The notes under the pieces were generated by a model. It was not told the DNA's origin, searched no databases, and saw nothing but the letters and a program-made list of their open reading frames with translations. Both the position numbers and the translations under genes were made by a program. Shown one piece after another: positions 18,942 to 27,613 of a stretch of 64,000 bases of DNA; position 1 is the first letter of the stretch; each line of letters begins with the position of its first letter. This DNA is from Bacillus sp. T33-2. Lineage in GTDB: Bacteria; Bacillota; Bacilli; Bacillales; Cytobacillaceae. The stretch is from NCBI RefSeq assembly GCF_002860205.1, contig NZ_PGVB01000025.1, positions 62,001 to 126,000 of the forward strand. The letters are read 5' to 3'.

Positions 18942-20180
18942 ATGGCAAAAGCACTTATCATTGGCGCTGGCGGAGTGGCATCAGTTGCCGTCCATAAATG
19001 TGTCCAAAACAGCGAAGTATTTGAAGAGATTTGCATCGCAAGCCGTACAAAATCCAAATGTGATGAGTTAAAAGCGAAGCTGGATGGCGGCAAATCAAAA
19101 ATCACGACTGCACAGGTTGATGCTAATAATGTGGACGACCTGATTGCTTTGATTAATGAAGTAAAACCAGATATCGTCATGAACCTGGCGTTGCCTTACC
19201 AGGATCTCACAATCATGGATGCTTGCCTTGCAACCAAGACACATTACATGGATACAGCAAACTATGAGCCAGAAGATACAGCAAAATTTGAATACAGCTG
19301 GCAATGGGAATACAAAGAGCGTTTCGAAAAAGCTGGCATCACTGCTCTATTGGGCAGCGGCTTTGATCCAGGCGTAACTGGCGTATTCTCTGCGTACGCA
19401 CTGAAGCATTATTTTGATGAAATCGAATATATCGATATTCTTGATTGCAACGGCGGCGACCACGGCTACCCATTTGCAACAAATTTCAACCCTGAAATCA
19501 ATATCCGTGAGGTTTCTGCCAACGGACGTTATTGGGAAAATGGCGAATGGATCGAAACGGAACCAATGGAAATCAAGCGTGTCTATAACTTCGCTGAAGT
19601 TGGCGAGAAAGATATGTACTTGCTTTACCACGAAGAGCTTGAATCTCTTGCGAAAAACATCCCTGGCCTTAAGCGTATCCGTTTCTTCATGACATTTGGC
19701 CAGAGCTATTTGACTCACCTTAAGGCGCTTGAAAATGTCGGCATGACTTCAATCGAACCAATCGAATTTGAAGGAAAGCAAATCATCCCGCTCCAGTTCC
19801 TTAAGGCGGTATTGCCAGATCCAGCATCCCTTGGACCGCGTACAGTCGGCAAAACAAACATCGGCTGCATCTTCAAAGGGAAAAAGGACGGGAAAGATAA
19901 AACTTATTACGTGTACAATGTTTGTGACCACCAGGAATGCTACAAAGAAGTCGGCTCCCAGGCGATCTCCTATACAACAGGTGTCCCTGCCATGATCGGT
20001 GCAGCAATGGTCGTGACTGGCAAATGGAATAAACCGGGCGTATTCAATATTGAAGAATTTGATCCAGATCCATTCATGGAAGAGTTAAATAAATGGGGAC
20101 TTCCATGGGTAGAAGATTTCAATCCAGTTCTTGTCGATGCTCTGCCTGAAGAAGCTAAAGAGCCGGAGCTAGTTCGCTAA
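18942..20180 (+). CDS. Carboxynorspermidine/carboxyspermidine synthase (dehydrogenase)
   Basis: A 412-residue saccharopine-dehydrogenase-fold enzyme. It starts with a Rossmann motif (KALIIGAGGVASVAVHKC) and contains SRTKSKCDELK, MNLALPYQDLTIMDACLATK and GSGFDPGVTGVFSAYA, all typical of carboxynorspermidine synthase. The enzyme reductively couples aspartate beta-semialdehyde with putrescine or diaminopropane using NADPH. The ATG at 18942 follows TCAGGAGATAAG. The upstream 68-codon extension of the open frame spans the leader hairpin and is rejected. The decarboxylase NspC follows after one base. Together they form the S-adenosylmethionine-independent route to spermidine or norspermidine. Confidence 0.9.
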   Translation: MAKALIIGAGGVASVAVHKCVQNSEVFEEICIASRTKSKCDELKAKLDGGKSKITTAQVDANNVDDLIALINEVKPDIVMNLALPYQDLTIMDACLATKTHYMDTANYEPEDTAKFEYSWQWEYKERFEKAGITALLGSGFDPGVTGVFSAYALKHYFDEIEYIDILDCNGGDHGYPFATNFNPEINIREVSANGRYWENGEWIETEPMEIKRVYNFAEVGEKDMYLLYHEELESLAKNIPGLKRIRFFMTFGQSYLTHLKALENVGMTSIEPIEFEGKQIIPLQFLKAVLPDPASLGPRTVGKTNIGCIFKGKKDGKDKTYYVYNVCDHQECYKEVGSQAISYTTGVPAMIGAAMVVTGKWNKPGVFNIEEFDPDPFMEELNKWGLPWVEDFNPVLVDALPEEAKEPELVR

Positions 20181-20181
20181 A

Positions 20182-21309
20182 ATGCGTTTTGAAGAACTGC
20201 CAACACCTTGTTATGTAGTCGACGAAAAGCTTGTCGAAAAAAATCTTCAGATCCTGAACGGCGTCATGCAGCGCACAGGGGCTAAGATTGTGTTGGCACA
20301 AAAAGCTTTTTCGATGACAGCAATGTATCCCCTCATTGGTCAATATTTAAGTGGCACGACAGCAAGCGGTTTATTCGAGGCACGCCTAGGCTACGAGGAA
20401 ATGGGCAAAGAGAATCACGTCTTTGCCCCTGCCTACCGCGATGATGAAATAGATGAAATTATCTCAATCTGCGATCATATTATCTTTAATTCTTTTTCAC
20501 AGCTGGAAAAATTTAAAGATAAAGCTCTTCAGGCAGGCAGGAAAGTCGGCCTGCGCATCAATCCTGAATGCTCGACACAGATTGGGCATGCGATCTACGA
20601 TCCATGTTCACCAGGCTCCAGGTTCGGTGTAACGAAAGAGCATTTCCGCCCTGATTTGCTTGAAGGTGTTTCAGGTTTGCATTTCCATACACTTTGCCAG
20701 CAAAACTCTGACGACCTTGAAACCACTCTGAATGCTGTGGAAGAAAAGTTTGGACAATGGCTTCCGCAAATGGAATGGATCAACTTTGGCGGCGGCCACC
20801 ATATTACAAGAGAAGATTATGATATTCCAAGACTGGAAGCCTGCATTAAGAGAATGCAGGATAAATACGGTCTGGAGGTCTATCTTGAGCCTGGTGAGGC
20901 GATTGCTCTGAATGCAGGATATCTGATTACCTCAGTGCTTGACCTGCATGAAAACGGAATGGAAATCGCAATTCTCGACACATCCGCTACCTGCCATATG
21001 CCTGACGTGCTGGAAATGCCGTACCGCCCTCCTCTGTTGGGATCAGGAGAAGCCGGCGAAAAGCCTTATACATACCGGCTTGGCGGACAGACCTGCCTGA
21101 CAGGTGACATCATCGGCGACTATTCCTTTGATCAGCCATTAAAGAGCGGAGACCGGCTGGTTTTTGGCGACATGGCCATCTACACGATGGTGAAAAACAC
21201 CACGTTCAACGGAATGCCGCTGCCTGCCATCGCCATTCAGGACAAAGATGGAGATTGCAAGGTAGTGCGTGAATTTGGCTATGACGATTTTAAGATGAGA
21301 TTGGCGTAA
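20182..21309 (+). CDS. nspC: Carboxynorspermidine decarboxylase NspC
   Basis: A 375-residue PLP-dependent decarboxylase of the alanine-racemase fold (fold III). The opening LPTPCYVVDEKLVEKNLQIL, the PLP lysine in KIVLAQKAFSM, the SRFG segment, HFHTLCQQ, and EPGEAIALNAGYL and DTSATCHMPDVLEMP match NspC. It removes CO2 from carboxy(nor)spermidine. Its ATG lies one base after the dehydrogenase stop, so the two genes are translationally coupled. No own ribosome binding site is clear. A strong terminator follows. Confidence 0.92.
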   Translation: MRFEELPTPCYVVDEKLVEKNLQILNGVMQRTGAKIVLAQKAFSMTAMYPLIGQYLSGTTASGLFEARLGYEEMGKENHVFAPAYRDDEIDEIISICDHIIFNSFSQLEKFKDKALQAGRKVGLRINPECSTQIGHAIYDPCSPGSRFGVTKEHFRPDLLEGVSGLHFHTLCQQNSDDLETTLNAVEEKFGQWLPQMEWINFGGGHHITREDYDIPRLEACIKRMQDKYGLEVYLEPGEAIALNAGYLITSVLDLHENGMEIAILDTSATCHMPDVLEMPYRPPLLGSGEAGEKPYTYRLGGQTCLTGDIIGDYSFDQPLKSGDRLVFGDMAIYTMVKNTTFNGMPLPAIAIQDKDGDCKVVREFGYDDFKMRLA

Positions 21310-21319
21310 TTACTTTTTA

Positions 21320-21359
21320 AAGAACCAGGTTCTGAAAACGGATCTGGTTCTTTTTTTTG
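21320..21359 (+). terminator. Terminator of the spermidine operon
   Basis: AAGAACCAG at 21320-21328 pairs with CTGGTTCTT at 21344-21352 followed by a run of T residues. Confidence 0.9.
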
Positions 21360-21423
21360 CTAAAAGTATGTGGCAGCACTTAATAATTGGTGGACTGTGC
21401 TGGGGGCTAATCATAAATAAATA

Positions 21424-21449
21424 TAAGCCTGACATAAAATGTCAGGCTT
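21424..21449. terminator. Hairpin downstream of the ywoG-like gene
   Basis: GCCTGACAT-AAA-ATGTCAGGC forms a perfect 9-bp stem, flanked by A on one side and T on the other. It lies about 70 bases past the MFS stop and can work on either strand. Confidence 0.7.
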
Positions 21450-21520
21450 GAAGTTTTCTGTGGAAAGTGTTTTTAAAACAATATAAAGTGGCGGCTAGAT
21501 ATCTTCAGTGGAACGATGTT

Positions 21521-22729
21521 TTAAGACAGAGCTTCCCTTTCCTGCTTCCGCCCGCGGTGCTTTCGTCCATGCAGCACATAGTAAATCGCGATTCCGAGCA
21601 GGACATAGCCGGAGCTGTACAAATATAATTGGCTGAAGCTCATTTTGGCTGCTGCCAGCCCGACGATAAACGATCCAAGCCCTATCCCCGTATCAAAGAT
21701 GGACAGGAATGTGGCCGTGGCCATTGCACTGCGTTTTGGATGGGCTGCCTGGATGGCAATCGTCTGGTAGGTTGGAAACAATGTGCCCCATCCCAACCCG
21801 GCAAACGCTGCAGACAACAGGAACATCTGTGCCGAATTTGCCGTGCCCAAAATAAACATCCCTATCGCGAAGAAAATGATTGCCGGGTACACTATGACAC
21901 CTGGGCCGTATAGGTCATACAGTTTCCCTGTAAAAGGCCTGGACAGCAGCAGCACAACGGCATACACAACAAAGAAGTAGCTTGAAACGTAGCCGAGCCC
22001 TAATTCATTGGCGTACACAGAAACGAATGAAAGAATCGATGAATACACAATCGCAAAAAACGCTCCTGTCAATGCAATTGGAAGTGCGGCGGCCTCAAAA
22101 AGCCCTTTAAGGTTGAACGGTGCGGCCGCTGCCCCGGCTCCTTGTTCCTCCAATTTCTGTTTGCCGGCCGTTATGAACAATGCTGCCAGCAAGCCGGCGA
22201 ATGCAGATGCAGCTGCTATTTCAAGCATTGGCGTAACACCCCATTTCTGCATGACGGTAAGCCCGAGAAATGGCCCCAAGACCATTGCAAAGGTTGAAGA
22301 CAAAATGAAGTAGCCCATTCCTTCACCGCGCCGCTGCCCAGGAATGATATTTGCTGCAGTAGAGCCAGTTGCAGTAGTCGCAATCCCAAAACCAATGCCA
22401 TGCAAGAAACGGATGAGCAATAACGCTGCTATTGTATTTGCAAAAAAGTATAGCATGGTCGCGCCTAAAAACAGACCCAGTGCAAAAAGCAAAATTGTGC
22501 GTCCGCCCCATTTTTCAATCCATCTTCCTGCAAACGGCCGGATAATAATCGCTGATACCAAAAAAACGGTCGTCATCAATCCTGCCTCCAAATTTTTGCC
22601 GCCAAGCTCGCCAACAACATAAATCGGCATCGTGACGAGCAAAAAATAAAAGGCCATGAATAAAAACAAATTACTTAATGAAATACTGATGAAATCCTTT
22701 GTCCACAATCTAGGCTGGTTGTTTTTCAT
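21521..22729 (-). CDS. MFS transporter, drug efflux-type (YwoG-like)
   Basis: A 402-residue twelve-segment transporter. The first loops show GGKNLEAGLMTTVFLVSAII and GRWIEKWGGRTILL, and helix 4-5 has FLHGIGFGIATTATGS. This is the DHA1-like architecture of B. subtilis YwoG and YfkF. A likely function is export of a drug or metabolite. It lies 15 bases downstream of a MarR regulator, as in the ywoH-ywoG pair, so it is probably derepressed when the regulator binds its ligand. Substrate unknown. Confidence 0.8.
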   Translation of the reverse strand: MKNNQPRLWTKDFISISLSNLFLFMAFYFLLVTMPIYVVGELGGKNLEAGLMTTVFLVSAIIIRPFAGRWIEKWGGRTILLFALGLFLGATMLYFFANTIAALLLIRFLHGIGFGIATTATGSTAANIIPGQRRGEGMGYFILSSTFAMVLGPFLGLTVMQKWGVTPMLEIAAASAFAGLLAALFITAGKQKLEEQGAGAAAAPFNLKGLFEAAALPIALTGAFFAIVYSSILSFVSVYANELGLGYVSSYFFVVYAVVLLLSRPFTGKLYDLYGPGVIVYPAIIFFAIGMFILGTANSAQMFLLSAAFAGLGWGTLFPTYQTIAIQAAHPKRSAMATATFLSIFDTGIGLGSFIVGLAAAKMSFSQLYLYSSGYVLLGIAIYYVLHGRKHRGRKQEREALS

Positions 22730-22744
22730 GCTCCTCTGTCCCCT

Positions 22745-23158
22745 TTATATATGTTTAAGCCATACTGTAACCAATAGCTGAAGCTGTTTCTGTGATGCTT
22801 CTGGCACGCGTTCGATCACTCCCTGTTGGGCTGTAAGAACCGCCTTCTCCCAGTTAGCAAATTCCACTTCAGCCTTTTTTGACAGTTGAATATATTTTTT
22901 CCGCCTGTCTTCCCCGGAATGCCGTTCAATATATCCGTGCCTGGCCAGCCTTTGGATCGTCCGGGTCATTGGCGGCGCTTCAACCGCTAAATAATCGCAC
23001 AGCTCTGTTTGTGTCAGTTTTCCCTTTTCTTTTAATACGTAAAGCACCGACCATTGAGAACTGAAAAGCCCGAAAGGCTCCAATGCCTCATTCAAGTGCT
23101 TTGTCAGATGCCTGGAAAGCTGATGGATCGAATGAAAGAAAACATGGTTATTTTCCAT
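22745..23158 (-). CDS. MarR-family transcriptional regulator
   Basis: A 137-residue MarR protein. The winged helix is clear: LTQTELCDYLAVEAPPMTRT as recognition segment, then RHGYIERHSGEDRRKKYIQL with the wing motif DxRxK. Dimerisation helices lie at both ends. It is the first gene of an operon with an MFS transporter. A perfect 14-bp palindrome about 47 bases upstream is its likely autoregulatory operator. The ligand is not predictable. Confidence 0.87.
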   Translation of the reverse strand: MENNHVFFHSIHQLSRHLTKHLNEALEPFGLFSSQWSVLYVLKEKGKLTQTELCDYLAVEAPPMTRTIQRLARHGYIERHSGEDRRKKYIQLSKKAEVEFANWEKAVLTAQQGVIERVPEASQKQLQLLVTVWLKHI

Positions 23159-23204
23159 TGGTCATCACTCCAAAAAAATAATCTTTTTCATTATACCAAA
23201 ATTA

Positions 23205-23218
23205 ATTACCTAGGTAAT
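23205..23218. promoter_or_regulatory. MarR-type operator palindrome
   Basis: ATTACCTAGGTAAT is a perfect palindrome upstream of the MarR gene. The TTACCTAGGTAA core is a common MarR-family box. Position and symmetry support it. Confidence 0.7.
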
Positions 23219-23355
23219 AATTATATTCAACTTTTCCACATTGTGAACGAGACATATAAAAATCCATCCCTTGACATTGCGTAATTGAGGCGCAACCAAA
23301 AAAAATGACATGGCGCCCCCTGCATGAAGTGGCAGCCTGCCATCTAAAATCAGAC

Positions 23356-23381
23356 GGCAGGCACATTCAAACGTGCCTGCC
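23356..23381 (-). terminator. Terminator of the M14 carboxypeptidase gene
   Basis: GGCAGGCAC at 23356-23364 pairs with GTGCCTGCC at 23373-23381, beginning 12 bases after the stop codon at 23393. The following T-run is short (GATTTTAG). Confidence 0.7.
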
Positions 23382-23392
23382 TCGTAGTCCAA

Positions 23393-25798
23393 CTATTCGA
23401 TTGTAATGGTTACCGAATTAAAATTGCGGCCTTTGCCTAACGGGTTGTAGTTCCTCTCGATATTGCCTGCTGCGTCTACCCCAAACCACTTGATTGTCGT
23501 GGTCTTATCAATTTTAAGCGTTTCGGCAGCCTCTCGTGTGCCGCTTAATTTCAGCTTTTGTGATTCAAATGTTGGACGGCTTCCATCCAGAGTATAGTAG
23601 ATTGTTGCCGGTTCACTCGTTACAAATCTAAGATCGACCGGTTCTGAAAATTTACCTTTTAAAGGTACAGTTATCGTGGCAGGCGGCTTTTTATCTTTTG
23701 ATTGGTTGTATGCGACTTTAATCAAGCCAATCAATCCGTTCGCAAATTCCATTGCTTCCTCATGGCCTTCACTATAAGGCGGCTGGAAGCCGACAGGCCG
23801 CCACCTGTTTGCCTGGCTGTCCCAAAGATCTGCCCCTACCTCAAAATTCCACGCATAGATACCCTTTTCGTACCATAAATAGTCCGCGGAATTTCCGGCA
23901 GCGGAATATAGCACGTCCGGAATTGGACCCGTACGGCTTGGCAGAATGACCGTACCACGGTGATCCTGGATGTCATTTAAAATTTCAGTCGATGCTGCCC
24001 AGTAGAACGCCTCCTCACCGGCGGAAGGACGCGGCAATGTAGTGCGGGTCGCGTCATACGCACCCGGCGACCACATGAAGTATCCGCCGTAGCTATGGAC
24101 ATTCATCGCAAATTTAATATTAGGATTTTGATCCGCCAGCCACACTAGATTCTTCGCTTCAGGCTCCGAGTGCTCAGCCGGTCCGGCATAAACGTCACTC
24201 AGGCAGTTTGTCGCTGTCGCCCCGATAAATCCGTCAAGAGCCGAACCGATTGAATGGTTGCGGTTCAAATCCACGCCCCACTGGTTTCGGTAACCTGGGT
24301 CTGACTGAGACGGCCCGCAATGGTTTGTCATATTTCTCCTTTGCCAATTATAGTCGTAAAAACTGTAATGTGCACCGTCAGGATTCATTGATGGCACCAG
24401 GAAAATATCCAGGTTATCAACGAGACGTTTTGTTTCGGCGTCGTGAGCGTAGTTTCGCAGCAGCCGTTCAGCAGTTTCAATCGTCACTAGCGGAGTTACC
24501 CACTCACGGGCATGCTCCTGCGAATAGCCAAGAACGCCAGGTTTCGAACCATCACGCTGTTTTCCAATGCGGATGGCCTTGACAGTAAACGGATCGCGGG
24601 AAACCTTGTCAGGCGCTTTGAGATTGTCCGTCAGCTTCGCCGTTGCCGGAGAAACAGCTTCTGCTCCGCTGCTGCCACGATATGTAGTGGCGTAGACAAG
24701 ATCGCCGGCACTGTCATTCAAAGCATTGACAACTTGGTAAGCGGTGCTGACAATATTCCCGGAGCCATCTGTTGCAAGCTCTGCGACAATATTTTTCCCA
24801 TCAACAGAAACTTTTAGCGGGGCATAAGCAACACCAGGGTTTTTAAATGCGACTGTAATGTTATTGCCGCCTTCATGGCCCCACGCTTTCGAGCTCACAA
24901 CAACAGCGTCACCGGATGTAGTACCCAATGTGGCTTGGGCAAGCCGGCGGTATCCATTCGTTTTATTCGGCATGTCGATGATTTCAACAAGCTCCGGAAA
25001 CTCGGTTGCAAGCTGTTCTGCCCGTTCGTAAAGTTCAGTCGGATCCATGTAATGGTCAACGAATTCCTTTACGTAATGCTTTCCGGGATTGTCCGGTTTG
25101 CCGCCACCAAGCCATTCCGTTACGACCTCGCTTGCAATCCCGCCAAGATTGCTGCTAATTTGCACCGTCTTAGGGACACTGTCAATCGGCAGCAATAAGT
25201 AGTGGTATAGGTACTCCCCATAATCTACTTTTCTTGAAAGTGTTGCTGATTTCTCAGCGCCATTTTCAAGCCAGCTTGCTGTGAGCACAGTACTTGCCGA
25301 GGTACCAGCGCTCGACTTCACTTCAATATAAAGGAATGTGCCAGACTGATTCGTAAAATGGTTGGCCCTGAGGATTTTGATTGTATCCTCTGCAGCGGCA
25401 ACGCTTGCTTCTTGTTTTACCGCTTCATTCCGTTCAGTGACTCTTTGCTTCCATTGTGTTTCATTAATGAGCGTATCTTTGACATTTATTCCATGTTGTT
25501 TTAGCAGTTTGATCTCGGATGGTGTGACAACCGCGTCGACCTCCAGCTCGCCGTCATGTTCATGGACGCGGTGCGCAAGGTCAATGCCAAGCTCCAGTAG
25601 CTTGTCCATGGCTTTTTTGTCAGGTACCTCCAACTGGACAATCGACGCGGCCTCTTCCTTGGATAAAGGTTCGGACAATTGTTGTTCGGCAACAGCAACA
25701 CCTGGTGGGTTCATTGCAGGGTATACAGCCGAAAACCCGAGGGCAGCAACAGCCGTTATCATGACAAAACCTTGCATGATTTTTTTCCTTTTCTTCAT
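23393..25798 (-). CDS. Secreted M14 zinc carboxypeptidase with C-terminal beta module
   Basis: An 801-residue exported protein. Residues 1-38 are a signal peptide. Residues 40-240 form a prodomain and a beta-rich region. The M14 peptidase starts near 248. Its zinc ligands are H429 and E432 (SQEHAREW) and H568 (NVHSYGGY). PSMNPDG at 469 and DLNRN at 510 form the substrate pocket, and the catalytic glutamate is E653 (NFEVGAD). Between the first peptidase strand and the HxxE motif lies an extra segment of about 110 residues (300-410). Residues 705-801 resemble the chitobiase-type C-terminal domain (IYYTLDGSRPT). AGGAGGTG lies somewhat far (11-13 bases) from the ATG. It probably degrades extracellular peptides. 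Confidence 0.88.
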   Translation of the reverse strand: MKKRKKIMQGFVMITAVAALGFSAVYPAMNPPGVAVAEQQLSEPLSKEEAASIVQLEVPDKKAMDKLLELGIDLAHRVHEHDGELEVDAVVTPSEIKLLKQHGINVKDTLINETQWKQRVTERNEAVKQEASVAAAEDTIKILRANHFTNQSGTFLYIEVKSSAGTSASTVLTASWLENGAEKSATLSRKVDYGEYLYHYLLLPIDSVPKTVQISSNLGGIASEVVTEWLGGGKPDNPGKHYVKEFVDHYMDPTELYERAEQLATEFPELVEIIDMPNKTNGYRRLAQATLGTTSGDAVVVSSKAWGHEGGNNITVAFKNPGVAYAPLKVSVDGKNIVAELATDGSGNIVSTAYQVVNALNDSAGDLVYATTYRGSSGAEAVSPATAKLTDNLKAPDKVSRDPFTVKAIRIGKQRDGSKPGVLGYSQEHAREWVTPLVTIETAERLLRNYAHDAETKRLVDNLDIFLVPSMNPDGAHYSFYDYNWQRRNMTNHCGPSQSDPGYRNQWGVDLNRNHSIGSALDGFIGATATNCLSDVYAGPAEHSEPEAKNLVWLADQNPNIKFAMNVHSYGGYFMWSPGAYDATRTTLPRPSAGEEAFYWAASTEILNDIQDHRGTVILPSRTGPIPDVLYSAAGNSADYLWYEKGIYAWNFEVGADLWDSQANRWRPVGFQPPYSEGHEEAMEFANGLIGLIKVAYNQSKDKKPPATITVPLKGKFSEPVDLRFVTSEPATIYYTLDGSRPTFESQKLKLSGTREAAETLKIDKTTTIKWFGVDAAGNIERNYNPLGKGRNFNSVTITIE

Positions 25799-26089
25799 CT
25801 TTAATTCGACACCTCCTAATATTCACCCTGTAAGGCGAATTTAAGAAGATTATAGATTCAATGCTATTAGTTTTTTGTCGATACTCGCAGCGAACAGGTA
25901 ACCAATGATACTACATGATTCTACAACTGAGGATTTATATTATTATTGTTGTTTATCGGCATCACCCACAAAAGCATCAGCGTTTTATTTAAAATGGTGT
26001 GTAGTTCATCAAAAACGTTTTGTATCCTGTTATTTTCGAATAATGCCACATGCAGGAATACCGACATGACAACACAGAAGACGTTAATG
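25799..26089. other. Intergenic region upstream of the M14 gene
   Basis: Contains the promoter region of the carboxypeptidase gene. The minus-strand frame at 25921-26250 runs through the hydrolase terminator and is not a gene. Confidence 0.4.
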
Positions 26090-26124
26090 AAAAAACAAAA
26101 AAACGGGCGATGAAGCCCGTTTGT
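26090..26124 (-). terminator. Terminator of the alpha/beta hydrolase gene
   Basis: AAACGGGC / GCCCGTTT stem at 26101-26122, followed on the minus strand by TTTTTTTG. It lies about 150 bases past the stop at 26271. Confidence 0.8.
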
Positions 26125-26270
26125 TGTCGAAACTTTTTCGTTCCTGTTTGCATGTACAGAAAACGTCCTGTGCTGCAACTGTCCTAAAAAAAGGAAGAAG
26201 ATCTCTTCCGTTTCACAAAACACAGTCGGCCATTCACCAATGGAAACCATTCATACTGAATAGCTGCACC

Positions 26271-27233
26271 TTAATTGATAGTATTTTCCCAAAATGCCTT
26301 CAGCCGCTCCTGATATTCAGCTTCTGCAACCGTATATGCCTCGATGTGTCCCGCGCCTGGGACGATCCATAGCTTTTTGTCGCCATTGGCAGCATCATGA
26401 AGGCGGTGAGCCATTTCAGTCGGGACAAGTTCGTCGATGTCCCCATGTATGATGAATAGTGGAAGATTGTTTTTCTTGACGCTTTCCAGGGCAGACGCTT
26501 CGCCAAACGTGTAACCCGCGCGAATATCTGTGATCACACTCGTGACCTGCATGATCGGGAAGGCTGGCAGACGGTACAAGTATTTTAATTGGTGGGACAA
26601 TTCATCCTGCACGGATGTATAGCCGCTGTCTGCAATGACTCCCTTCACTTCAGGCGGCAGCTGTTCACCGCTTGCCATCAGCACGGTGGCGGCTCCCATC
26701 GAGAATCCGTGAAGGATGATGTTTTCATCTTTCTGTTCATCAATCAAGAATTGCACCCACTGTACGTAATCTTTTCGGTCATGCCAGCCGTAGCCGATAT
26801 AGTCGCCTTCACTTTCTCCGTGTCCCCTGGCATCCGGTTTCAGGACATCAAACCCCTGGTCATAATAGAATTTGGTGATGCCTGGCATTTGTTCATTGTT
26901 GCCTTTGTAGCCGTGTGCCAAAATGACAGCATTCCCGTTTGAGTTTTCATTTTTTAAAAATCTTGCGCTTAGCTTCAGGCCATCGTGAGACTGGATTGCA
27001 ACTTTTTCAAAATGCTGCTGTTCCGTCCATTTTAATATCTCTGCCAGCTTTGCTTGCTGTTCCTCTTCACTTTGCATACTCGCAGCCTGCGCACTTTCTC
27101 CCCCGCCGTGCAACTCGGGTGTTTCATGGCTCCGGTTGATGGCGACATTATAAAAGTAATTACCACCTCCGACAAGGCCGAAAGCTACCAATAAAACAAT
27201 GCTGCTTGTAATCATCATCATTCGTTTCTTCAC
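26271..27233 (-). CDS. Membrane-anchored alpha/beta hydrolase (YqkD/YfhR-like)
   Basis: A 320-residue protein with one N-terminal membrane segment (residues 5-28), so the enzyme probably faces the outside. The hydrolase core begins at VILAHGYKGNNEQMP. The nucleophile elbow is GFSMGA (catalytic Ser), with the acid in IIHGDIDELVP and the histidine in PGAGHIEAY. DARGHGESEGDYIGYGWHDRKDY is typical of the YqkD/BEM46 group. These are uncharacterised esterases or acyltransferases. The gene stands alone with its own terminator. Confidence 0.82.
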   Translation of the reverse strand: MKKRMMMITSSIVLLVAFGLVGGGNYFYNVAINRSHETPELHGGGESAQAASMQSEEEQQAKLAEILKWTEQQHFEKVAIQSHDGLKLSARFLKNENSNGNAVILAHGYKGNNEQMPGITKFYYDQGFDVLKPDARGHGESEGDYIGYGWHDRKDYVQWVQFLIDEQKDENIILHGFSMGAATVLMASGEQLPPEVKGVIADSGYTSVQDELSHQLKYLYRLPAFPIMQVTSVITDIRAGYTFGEASALESVKKNNLPLFIIHGDIDELVPTEMAHRLHDAANGDKKLWIVPGAGHIEAYTVAEAEYQERLKAFWENTIN

Positions 27234-27613
27234 TCTTTATCCCCTTAAATTTTATCTAAAATTTTTATCTGTATTTTACCAGAAAGCCAGCCACCATTGG
27301 TCAAACTTTGTATATTCCAGTTTGTGCCATTCTTTACACCATCTTAATAATTGCATGAGTGATTCTATCAGTCTCCCGGACGATACTCTTAGTCTTTATT
27401 CACTATTTTTCATTTCACTTATCCACTTATATTGCCAACGGCTCAGAAACACCTGCCAAACTTCTGTTTCACAAACAGCCAGCACCCTTCTTTCGTTCTA
27501 TTTTTTCGCAGTGGGAGAATCCTTACATTATCGTAACACAACTTAAAGAATTATCTGTTAATTTCATTTATGGAGATTGTTTTTCTAAAAACATGAATGT
27601 GGAGGTATGTTTG
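27234..27613. other. Intergenic region upstream of phoX
   Basis: Divergent promoters of the alpha/beta hydrolase and phoX genes must lie here. The open frame that starts at 27359 is an upstream extension of phoX without a ribosome binding site. I see no clear pair of PhoP boxes. Confidence 0.4.

Noticed and set aside
25921-26250. Minus-strand 109-codon frame
   Set aside because: It runs through the hydrolase terminator and ends in an Asn repeat. No binding site.
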